The position numbers and the translations under genes were made by a program. DNA of 64,000 nucleotides from Paenibacillus sedimenti (GTDB lineage: Bacteria; Bacillota; Bacilli; Paenibacillales; NBRC-103111), in contig NZ_JACVVD010000002.1 of assembly GCF_014534655.1 (NCBI RefSeq), forward strand, positions 248,001-312,000, in the 5' to 3' direction. The notes beneath the pieces were generated by a model, which was not told where the DNA came from, did not search any database, and saw only the letters and a list, made by a program, of their open reading frames with translations. Positions 1 to 8,400 of the stretch are shown here, one piece after another. Numbering within the stretch: position 1 is the stretch's first letter; each line of letters opens with the position of its first letter.

Positions 1-997
1 CCACGGTGTTAGCTCTACCGTGCCTTTTGGCATTGGTCAGCGACTCCTGCAGGCAGCGAATTAATGAGAGCTTGCTCTGCTTGGATATTTCGTACTCATC
101 GCCATTTGTTTTGAAGCATATTTTAGTGCCGGTATGCAGGGCGAATTCATTGGCAAGCCGGGTTAGCTGCTGAGAGAGAAACATATCGTCTCCACCAGGC
201 ACCATCTGATGGATGCTTCGGCGCACTTCTTCCAGCCCATTGCGGGTCACATTCCGCAGCACGTCCAGCTTCTCTTTGGCTTTTTCGGGCGAGGCCTCGA
301 TCAGGTAGGATACGGCGTCCATTCCCATGATGACCGAAGTGAAGGTATGTCCGACCGTATCGTGCATTTCACGCGCCATGCGGTTCCGTTCCTCGAGCAG
401 TGTAAGCTGTTCGATTTGATTGGCATACTGCTCCAGGGCATTGTTCTGCTCGTGGATTAATTGATATTGGCGTTGATTTTCAGCTAAAAGTTTTTCTGTT
501 TTTTCATTCGAAGTGACCACACGCTGCAAGCTGAGCCCAATGGCGAATATCATGCAGGCATTTAAAATTTCACTGAAAAGTTCACCTGTTCCTATTCCTT
601 GGTGCAGGATGAACAAGTAGGAGACAGGCATGGCTACGAGAAACACAGGCGCAACCCACCATGCATTTTTTCGATCAGTGAGGAATCCGATGGCCATTAA
701 ATGGCAATTAATAATAGAGTAGGCTTCTTGGCGCATCCAAGAAAGATAGATTTGCAACGGCGCATTCGTTATGAGGACGGCTAACGGGTATAGGGGCGCA
801 TTAACGTAATTGGGCCTCCAGAATAGTAAAGGAAAAGCATAAGAAAGGAGAAATGCAATAATCGTAAACAAGATTGAGATATTTTTAAACTCATTCATAT
901 GCAAAAGTATGTAAAGCAAACTAAGCAGCGTAAACCCGGTTAAAACGATAAATAGAGTCCATTCTACGCTATGCCAATCTCTTCTTTGGACCATCAT
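1..997 (-). CDS. Sensor histidine kinase, HisKA_3 type (partial, runs off left edge)
   Basis: Membrane sensor kinase that would phosphorylate a NarL/LuxR-type response regulator, presumably encoded just outside the window. Translation from the ATG at 997 (a second ATG follows directly) gives about five hydrophobic segments in the first 150 residues, a coiled-coil linker, then the dimerisation/phosphoacceptor motif REMHDTVGHTF with its histidine. The N-box sequence NAKRHGRA lies at the window edge, so most of the ATPase domain is missing. It is divergent from the ABC transporter genes at 1173-3039, and the roughly 175-bp gap holds an ATGAC repeat array that may be the operator of this system. 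This is the common kinase-next-to-BcrAB-type-transporter arrangement. The stimulus is unknown. Confidence 0.85.
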   Translation of the reverse strand, partial: MMVQRRDWHSVEWTLFIVLTGFTLLSLLYILLHMNEFKNISILFTIIAFLLSYAFPLLFWRPNYVNAPLYPLAVLITNAPLQIYLSWMRQEAYSIINCHLMAIGFLTDRKNAWWVAPVFLVAMPVSYLFILHQGIGTGELFSEILNACMIFAIGLSLQRVVTSNEKTEKLLAENQRQYQLIHEQNNALEQYANQIEQLTLLEERNRMAREMHDTVGHTFTSVIMGMDAVSYLIEASPEKAKEKLDVLRNVTRNGLEEVRRSIHQMVPGGDDMFLSQQLTRLANEFALHTGTKICFKTNGDEYEISKQSKLSLIRCLQESLTNAKRHGRANTV

Positions 998-1081
998 GTA
1001 ACCCCTTCAACTAACGTTCTTGTAAGATCATTGTACATAAAAACCGGCAAATTCCATAGTGAGATCAGTCATAGTCCGGAT

Positions 1082-1148
1082 ATGACTTCTCATGTGACTT
1101 CCTTATGACCCGCGCCAGCTGAGACTGTTCATGCGGGCGCGATACAAT
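1082..1148 (+). promoter_or_regulatory. Promoter with ATGAC-type direct repeats before the ABC transporter
   Basis: Three direct repeats, ATGAC (1082), GTGAC (1094) and ATGAC (1105), are spaced 12 and 11 bp, about one helical turn each. A -10-like TACAAT starts at 1143, 38 bp after the start of the last repeat. No good -35 is visible, as expected for an activator-dependent promoter. The same geometry recurs at 32751-32817 behind another two-component system. A reversed copy (GTCAT, 1068) faces the kinase gene. Binding by the cognate NarL-type regulator is inferred. Confidence 0.5.
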
Positions 1149-1172
1149 TTTAATATAAAGGAGTGTGTAGAT

Positions 1173-2111
1173 ATGACTCACGCAGATTCACAATCGCCGA
1201 TTATACAGATTCAAAACATATCGAAACGAATCGGCTCCAAGACGATCATTGATCATTTAAGTTTTGATGTTCCGCGTGGCGAAGTGTTTGGCTTTCTCGG
1301 TCCGAACGGTGCGGGCAAAACAACGACCATCCGTATGATGGTCGGGCTGATGTCCATTACCGAAGGCGACATTCGGATCGGCGGTCAGTCGATTCGGACG
1401 CATTTTGAGCAGGCGATCCGGCATGTTGGCGCGATTGTTGAAAATCCGGAGATGTACAAGTTCCTGAGCGGATACCATAACCTTGTGCATTACGCCAGAA
1501 TGATCCCTGGAATCAACGCGGAACGCATTCAAGAGGTCATTACACTGGTTGGTATGGAGAACCGTATCCATGATAAGGTCAAAACCTACTCGCTGGGCAT
1601 GCGCCAACGGCTGGGGATTGCGCAGGCGATGCTGCATAAGCCGTCCGTCCTCATTTTGGACGAACCGACGAATGGGCTGGATCCCGCCGGGATTCGCGAG
1701 CTTCGCGACCATTTGCGGAAACTCACGCGGGAGGACGGCATCTCCGTTATCGTGTCCTCTCACCTCCTGTCCGAGATGGAGCTGATGTGCGACCGTGTAG
1801 CCATAATACAGAACGGCAAGCTGATTGATGTTCGGCAGATCAAAGAGTTCGTGCAGGCTGAAAGCCGCCAGAGGGTTGCTTTTGAAGTGGAGCCCATGGA
1901 TCAGGCGACAGCACTGCTAGACGAATCGCGAACAGAGGTGAAAGCCGAAGTGGAAGGGCGCGAACTGATCATGAGCCTCGACAGAAAGCAGATCTCAGCG
2001 TGGAACAAAAGATTCGTAGAAGCAGGGGTTCACGTATATGGCATCCGCGCCGCGACGAAATCGCTGGAAGATCAATTTTTGGAAATGACGGGAAGTGATC
2101 AGATTGCTTAA
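1173..2111 (+). CDS. ABC transporter ATP-binding protein, BcrA-like
   Basis: Nucleotide-binding subunit of an ABC-2 type exporter. Seen: Walker A GPNGAGKTT, signature YSLGMRQRLGIAQ, Walker B LILDEPTNGLDP and an H-loop in VSSHLL, followed by a C-terminal extension of about 90 residues usual for bacitracin/lantibiotic-immunity type ATPases. The ATG at 1173 is chosen because AAAGGAG sits at the right distance upstream; a longer in-frame reading from 1131 lacks a ribosome site. Its last 17 bases overlap the permease gene at 2095, so the two are translationally coupled. With the divergent sensor kinase it resembles antibiotic-sensing and detoxification modules. The substrate cannot be told from the sequence. 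Confidence 0.9.
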   Translation: MTHADSQSPIIQIQNISKRIGSKTIIDHLSFDVPRGEVFGFLGPNGAGKTTTIRMMVGLMSITEGDIRIGGQSIRTHFEQAIRHVGAIVENPEMYKFLSGYHNLVHYARMIPGINAERIQEVITLVGMENRIHDKVKTYSLGMRQRLGIAQAMLHKPSVLILDEPTNGLDPAGIRELRDHLRKLTREDGISVIVSSHLLSEMELMCDRVAIIQNGKLIDVRQIKEFVQAESRQRVAFEVEPMDQATALLDESRTEVKAEVEGRELIMSLDRKQISAWNKRFVEAGVHVYGIRAATKSLEDQFLEMTGSDQIA

Positions 2112-3039
2112 TCTGATCCAGAATGAAAATATGAAAGTTTATCGCAGGCTGCGTACGTGGATTCTAGGTGTGCTGTTGATCGTTATCGTCGTGATGGCGG
2201 CTACGCTCTCTCACGTAGGTTATGACGATAATGACGATTGGAAGACAGTTGCCGCGGAATCTATCGAGCACAATAAGAAAGAATTGGAAAATCCCGATTT
2301 GCCGGAGACATTTAAGATGAGCATGAGGGAAGAAATTGCTCTGCAGCAATACGCGCTGGATCATAATATGCCCCCTATTCAGAACACCCTATGGGGAGGC
2401 GTTCAAAGCGCAGCGGATCTCATTCAGATTGTGACACTGTTTACGGTCATTATTGCGGGAGATATGGTAGCAGGAGAATTCACATGGGGAACGATCAAGC
2501 TGCTGCTCATCCGTCCGGCGACCCGCGCGAAGATTCTTTTCTCCAAATATGCGGCGACGCTCCTGTTTGCTGCTGTGTTGTTGTTGGTTCTCTTTATATC
2601 CGCAATGATCGTGAATGGAATCCTGTATGGCTTCCAGAACATAAATCTTCCATACTTGAAAGTTAGTGCGGAAGGTTCGGTGCAGGAGAGAAGCATGCTG
2701 CTGCATGTCCTTGCAACGTATGGCTTCAAGCTCATCCAACTCATTATGGTCGTGAAGCTCGCATTTATGATATCGACGGTTTTTCGCAGCTCGTCGCTGG
2801 CGATCGGTCTTAGCATTTTCATCATGTTCGCCGGACAGATCATTACGATGCTGCTGATGCGATACAGTTGGGGGAAATACTTCTTGTTCGCGAATACGGA
2901 TTTGACGCAGTATTTAGAGGGAAGCCCGATGGCAGAAGGGATGACGATGGGTTTCTCCATCTGCGTGCTGCTCTTCTACTTCTTGTTGTTTAATGTATTG
3001 TCTTGGGAAATATTCCGCAGACGCGATGTCGCGGCGTAG
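2095..3039 (+). CDS. ABC-2 type transporter permease
   Basis: Membrane partner of the ATPase upstream. The GTG start at 2095 lies inside the end of the ATPase gene (17-nt overlap). The 314-residue protein has an N-terminal membrane segment (about 20-40), an extracellular loop of about 80 residues, then some five further hydrophobic segments, the ABC-2 permease layout. The sequence AGEFTWGTIKLLLIRPATR in the first cytoplasmic loop is typical of this family (contact to the ATPase). It is followed by a strong hairpin at 3195-3252, so the operon is probably just these two genes. The likely role is export of, or protection from, a membrane-active compound. Confidence 0.85.
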   Translation: MIRLLNLIQNENMKVYRRLRTWILGVLLIVIVVMAATLSHVGYDDNDDWKTVAAESIEHNKKELENPDLPETFKMSMREEIALQQYALDHNMPPIQNTLWGGVQSAADLIQIVTLFTVIIAGDMVAGEFTWGTIKLLLIRPATRAKILFSKYAATLLFAAVLLLVLFISAMIVNGILYGFQNINLPYLKVSAEGSVQERSMLLHVLATYGFKLIQLIMVVKLAFMISTVFRSSSLAIGLSIFIMFAGQIITMLLMRYSWGKYFLFANTDLTQYLEGSPMAEGMTMGFSICVLLFYFLLFNVLSWEIFRRRDVAA

Positions 3040-3442
3040 CTAAAAGGACTGCCTTTCCTTCATCGGAAGCGGCGGTTTTTTTGATTTTTTGGAGAGGCGC
3101 TGAAGGAATATTGTATCAGCAACGGCTTGGGTACGATGGGAAGAGAACCCGGAAGGTTCAGCCACTTCAATCGAACATGTCCATACTCCCCTCGCCTCCA
3201 TACAACAAAGGACGCTGACCGTGCGACGTCAGCGTCTTTTGTTGTGTGGAGGTACCTCCCTTCTTAAAGGAATGGACCGTCATGAAAGGATCCGCTTTTT
3301 GAGCAGGGGAAAGAAGGGGATTTCTGTATATTAATTGTTACAAATTGTTTCGTTGATCTCAAGAAAATGATACAGTATGTATGTGGCTGACTTTCTAGCG
3401 TGACTGGCAGTTTTTCATCCTTTTTTGACAGGGGGACGGAAT
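3040..3442. other. Intergenic region between transporter and surface-protein genes
   Basis: No credible gene. A weak hairpin with T-run lies near 3050-3085 just after the permease. A strong terminator lies at 3195-3252. The AT-rich stretch 3320-3410 presumably holds the promoter of the SLH-cohesin gene, but no clear -35/-10 pair could be assigned. Confidence 0.5.
3195..3252 (+). terminator. Long hairpin, Rho-independent terminator
   Basis: A 25-bp almost perfect inverted repeat (arms 3195-3219 and 3228-3252, a few G-T pairs) with an 8-nt loop. The core GACGCTGAC/GTCAGCGTC is followed by TTTTGTTGTG. A-rich sequence on the other side would allow action on both strands. Confidence 0.75.
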
Positions 3443-5287
3443 GTGGTTCGAGTGAACATAGGAAGTATGCATTTTTGGTGGATCGCGTTGGTTATCTTGA
3501 TCATGGCTTGCTTTATTTCGACAACCGTTTATGCGGCTCCTGCAGCGGAAATTGCAACAGATAAACGTACATATAAGGCCGGGGATACGGTAGAAATTAC
3601 CGTTAAACTCGATGGGTTCACTTCGGGAGCCCAGATCAACAGTGCGACATTAAGGCTAGCCTACGATTCTTCAACGTTCGAGCTGTTAACCAATCAAGTG
3701 AACAACGATGTGGTTGACGGGGGAATTCCGTCCGCAGCAAAGACCGACTCGGCTGTGCCGGGAACCATTACTTACCTTGTTGCTAGTCCAAGCATTAATT
3801 ATCCGGTTGTTAACGATCAGGCTGTCTTTACTGTGAAGATGAAGGTGAAGTCGAACGCTGCTGTGGGAGATAAAACGTTTTTTCTAAAAGGAGACAATCA
3901 GGATCTATCTACCGATCTATTGGATTTGGACGATCATGTGTATCACCTTCCGTCTACAACCGCTACCGTGACAATAGCCTCCAGTTCCTCAGGGGGCGCT
4001 GTGGTCCCGTTCTTTCCCATAGTGCTGCCTGCAATTGAAATTCCCTCTGTCTTGATGCCAGATGTGGTACTGACGGGGGGGCTTCCTTTCGTTTCACTAA
4101 ACGAAGCAGTAAAAGCACAACGAACAGACAGCGGTTATGAAGTGCAGTTGGATCCATCGATAGCTGCCGGTTTAATTAACGAAACCCAGGGAGATAACGG
4201 CAGGCTCTTATCTTTCGGAATCGATGTTCGCGGTGCCGCCTCTTTCGAAATCCCGTCCTCCGTAGCTAAACTTGCGGTCGAGAGGTTCGGGGAGGAAGGA
4301 GCCATTATGGCATTTACCCGAGCGGGTTCATTCACCGTCCCGCTATCCGTGATCAAGGTTAATGACGGCTTTGCCGAAGGCGCGGCCATCCATGTTTCCA
4401 TACTGCCGCTAAGCCAAGAAAATTTGGCCAAAGTGAAAGAAGCGGCAGATCAAGACGAAGAATCACTGCTCCCGGCGGCGGGTGTTACCTATCATCTATC
4501 GATCTCCGCTGGAGGTCAAGAGCGAACTATCAACGACTTCGGCAATACGTTCACTGTACGCTCGATCGGCCTCGGGGAGATTAAGGCGAATCTTTCAACG
4601 GATTCCGTGTTCATGCTTTATGAGGGCCGGCTTCAGCCCGTGCCAACACAGCTTGTTACCGGAGCTGGCGGTGCGATGCAAGCAATCTTTCGCCGTACGG
4701 GCAACAGCACGTATGTGGTAGGGCATAAGAGTATTGATTATGGCGATCTCGCCGGACACTGGGCTCAAACGGCTATCAACAAACTCTCGGCCAAAGGGTA
4801 TGTCAATGGGAAGTCGGCTTCCTCCTTTAAGCCTGACGATCCGGTAACTAGGGCGGAATTTGCTGCGCTGCTTATTCGCGGACTTGCGCTTTATGATAAA
4901 CAGGCAGCAGGATTTTTTAGCGATGTCAAAGAGACCGACTGGTTCCGAAAGGACGTATTTATCGCAAATCGAGCAGGATTGGTCACCGGTTACAGCGGAA
5001 AATTTCATCCGCATGAACGGATCACTCGGCAAGAAATGGCGGTAATGGCGGCACGAGCGCTGCTTTATGCGAACCCAGGCAAAGAATCCGGATCTGCCGA
5101 TATCGCTCGATTTGCCGATGCGGAAGAAATATCCGGTTGGGCTGAGGAGGCAATACGAATAACGGTTGCGAACGGGATCATGAACGGTCCGGGTCATGAT
5201 CGGTTCGATCCACGCAGCACGTCAACGCGAGCCCAAGCGGCTTTAGTGTTACTAAAGCTGCTGCAGTCATTGGAATTCATAGATTAG
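3443..5287 (+). CDS. SLH-anchored cohesin-domain surface protein
   Basis: Secreted protein bound to secondary cell-wall polymer. Order (from GTG 3443, about 614 residues): signal peptide to about residue 33 (hydrophobic core WWIALVILIMACF, cut after VYAAPA); a cohesin-like beta domain (about 36-175) with INSATLRLAYDSSTFEL and VPGTITYLVAS; a low-complexity linker; a beta-rich region of unknown fold (about 200-425); three SLH domains to the C terminus (DLAGHWAQTAINKL, FSDVKETDWF, FADAEEISGWA). The GTG is preferred because GGGGGA lies 6 nt upstream; an in-frame TTG at 3425 overlaps that site. The same cohesin-like domain recurs in the next gene, which ends in a dockerin-like module. The pair suggests a cell-surface anchor and its client. 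No catalytic domain is visible. Confidence 0.85.
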   Translation: MVRVNIGSMHFWWIALVILIMACFISTTVYAAPAAEIATDKRTYKAGDTVEITVKLDGFTSGAQINSATLRLAYDSSTFELLTNQVNNDVVDGGIPSAAKTDSAVPGTITYLVASPSINYPVVNDQAVFTVKMKVKSNAAVGDKTFFLKGDNQDLSTDLLDLDDHVYHLPSTTATVTIASSSSGGAVVPFFPIVLPAIEIPSVLMPDVVLTGGLPFVSLNEAVKAQRTDSGYEVQLDPSIAAGLINETQGDNGRLLSFGIDVRGAASFEIPSSVAKLAVERFGEEGAIMAFTRAGSFTVPLSVIKVNDGFAEGAAIHVSILPLSQENLAKVKEAADQDEESLLPAAGVTYHLSISAGGQERTINDFGNTFTVRSIGLGEIKANLSTDSVFMLYEGRLQPVPTQLVTGAGGAMQAIFRRTGNSTYVVGHKSIDYGDLAGHWAQTAINKLSAKGYVNGKSASSFKPDDPVTRAEFAALLIRGLALYDKQAAGFFSDVKETDWFRKDVFIANRAGLVTGYSGKFHPHERITRQEMAVMAARALLYANPGKESGSADIARFADAEEISGWAEEAIRITVANGIMNGPGHDRFDPRSTSTRAQAALVLLKLLQSLEFID

Positions 5288-5473
5288 AGGTGAAGGGGAT
5301 GAGGCAGCCGGCTTGGCAGAAGATCTTCTAAGGAAGCTCTGACCGAAAAGCAACGGCTAACGATAAGATCGCAGCCGATTTCACAAGAGACGATTGGTGA
5401 ACAACAAAGATTTCTTCTTATGGGACGGCGGTATTTCGCAAAAATAGAATTAGTAAATGGAGGGAAAATGTGG

Positions 5474-8400
5474 ATGAGGCGAGTGAGCGTAAGAGCGAGG
5501 CGTTCCGGAATCATGTGTATCATGCTTATGTTGTTATGTTCATTGTTTCCATTCGGTTTAATCGCATCGGCGGAGCAGGGAAGGGATGCGTTAAACCAAT
5601 CGACCGTAACGAAAGCGACATACACGGCGCTTGATGTTACGGCCCAAAGCCCAGGAGTTGAAGTCGGAGAGCTCTCAAATCAAACGGTTATAGATGAAGT
5701 TTATTCTAATTTACCCCTACTTCCTGTTATTGCAGGCGGGGCATACCATAGCATCGCGCTGGCAGACGACGGCACAGTATGGACATGGGGGGAAAACTCT
5801 TCAGGGCAGCTGGGTAATGGCACTTTAGATAATAGTAATAAACCAATACAGGTTAATGAACTAAATGAGATCATTGCGGTTTCCGGCGAGAAATCACATT
5901 CGTTAGCTCTAATGCAAAATGGTACGGTATGGGCTTGGGGATCTAACCTATATGGTGAACTGGGGGATGGTACGCGTACCGATAAATATACCCCAGTTCA
6001 AGTGGAAGACCTTAGCGATGTAATTGAAATTGCAGGCGGGGGGTACTATTCGATTGCCCTGAAGATCGATGGAACGGTCTGGACCTGGGGAAGGAATTAT
6101 GGAGAAAGCCAGTCTGGGGCCGAAACAACGACAGTTCCTGTTCAAGTGCCCGGACTTGATAATGTAATTGCAATCGCAGCAGGAGACTATCATTCAATGG
6201 CTTTGAAAAATGACGGCACGGTATGGACATGGGGAGCTAACAATGAAGGTCGACTCGGGGACGGTACAATAAAGAATAAACAGAATCCTGTTCAAGTATC
6301 CGGTCTCGGTGATATGGCTGCAATTGCAGGCGGGGGTTATCACTCGATGGCCTTGAAAAAAGACGGCACAGTCTGGACATGGGGGAGCAATTCCTACGGT
6401 CAACTTGGCGATGATACATTCGAGGATAAGAAAATCCCCGTTCAAGTCGATCTTCATAACGCGATCGCGATCGCCGCCGGCTCTCAACATTCCGTAGCGT
6501 TGACAAAGGATGGCACAGTGTGGGCATGGGGGGATAATACCTACGATCAGCTTGGGGAAGGCGCGCCCTATTTACGGGATGACCAACCGGTGCAAGTAAC
6601 CGGTCTTAACGATGTGACCGCGATCGCAAGCGGAGGATTTCATTCGATTGCGTTGAATACCGCCGGGACCATTATGGCGTGGGGAAACAACGAAGCCGGG
6701 CAGTTGGGAGATGGGACAACAACGAACCGCTCGATCCCTGTCCAAATATCCGATTTGATTACAACCGATGCAAGCAACGCGGATCTGAGCGGTTTAACCC
6801 TATCTCAAGGTTTGCTAAACCCAACTTTTGCAGCCGACAAAACTAGCTATTCGGCAGTTGTTGCAAATGAAGTGTCCGCTCTTACCGTTACGGCAACTGC
6901 GGCGGATTCAGAAGCAACCGTCACAGTTAACGAGGCCGCGGCATCAAGCGGCCAAGCCAGCAACCCCGTAAGTTTAAATGTAGGAGCTAATACGATCCAA
7001 GTTATTGTAACTGCACAGGATGACATAACGACCAAAATATATACAATAGAAGTTTCAAGAGCAGCGGGAGCTTCCTTACTTCCTAAATCTGTTATCGCGG
7101 GCGGCGTAGAGCATTCGATAGCGCTGAAGAAGGATGGTACTGTCTGGAGCTGGGGGGACAATGAATACAATCAGCTGGGGGACGGGACAACGATTGATAG
7201 ACTGACCCCTGTCCAAGTAAGCGGCCTAACCGGGGTGGCTTCAGTTGCCGCAGGAAGATATCTTGCTATCGCCTTGAAAAACGACGGCACCTTGTGGTCT
7301 TGGGGGGCTAATGGCTTTGGTTCTCTTGGAAGCGGAGGAGCGGAGGATCGAAGTGTCCCCGGCGAAGTCGCAGGAATTAGCGGAGTTTCGGCAGTTGCAA
7401 CCGGGGGATTTCATGCAATAGCCTTGAAAAACGACGGCAGTATATGGACGTGGGGTTTAAATGCCCGCGGGCAGCTGGGAGACGGGACTACGACAACTCG
7501 GTTCTCTCCTGTTCCAGTAGCAGGTCTGAACGGAGTGACCGCGATTGAAGGAGGATTCGAACATACCGTTGCTTTAAAAAGTGATGGAACTGTATGGGCG
7601 TGGGGGGCTAATCTCTCCGGACAACTCGGAAACGGGACAACCGCAAACAGTCTAACTCCCGTTCAAGTTCCAGGTCTTTCAGGGGTGATTGCCATTGCAA
7701 GCGGTGATTACCATTCCTTTGCCTTGAAAAGCGACGGCACGCTATGGGCGTGGGGAGGCAATGGGCGTGGACAGCTGGGAGACGGGACAACGATAGACAG
7801 GCGAAGCCCGGTTCAAGTGGGCGGCATTACCGGCGTGAAAGCGATTGCGGGCGGAAGCTTCCAAACTATAGCGCTTAAAAACGACGGCACGGTTTGGATG
7901 TGGGGTATGAATGATAAAGGGCAGCTCGGGGACGGCACGCTTACAGATCGATTAACCCCAGTACAAATACCGGGTCTTTCCGGAGTCACCACCATTGCAA
8001 GCGGAGAGAAACATTCGATCGCGGTGAAAAGTAACGGCACGATATGGACGTGGGGATGGAATGAAGCGGGTCAGCTTGGGGACGGCTCAACAATTGACCG
8101 GATAACTCCTGTTCAAGTACAAGGTTTAGGCGCTGCCGACGCAAACTTAGTAGGCATAACCCTCTCGCAAGGCACATTAAGCCCGGCTTTTGCATCAAGC
8201 ATTACCAGCTATTCGGCTAGTGTTCCAAATTATGTGGACCGTCTTACGGTTACAACGGCTGCTGCCGATGTTACGGCTACCGTTCATATAAACGATGTGG
8301 CTGTAATAAATGGGCAACCGCAAACTCAAATTCGTTTAGGTGTTGGCGATAATATAATTCGTATTGTTGTGAACAGCCAGAATGGGGCTGCGACAAAAAC

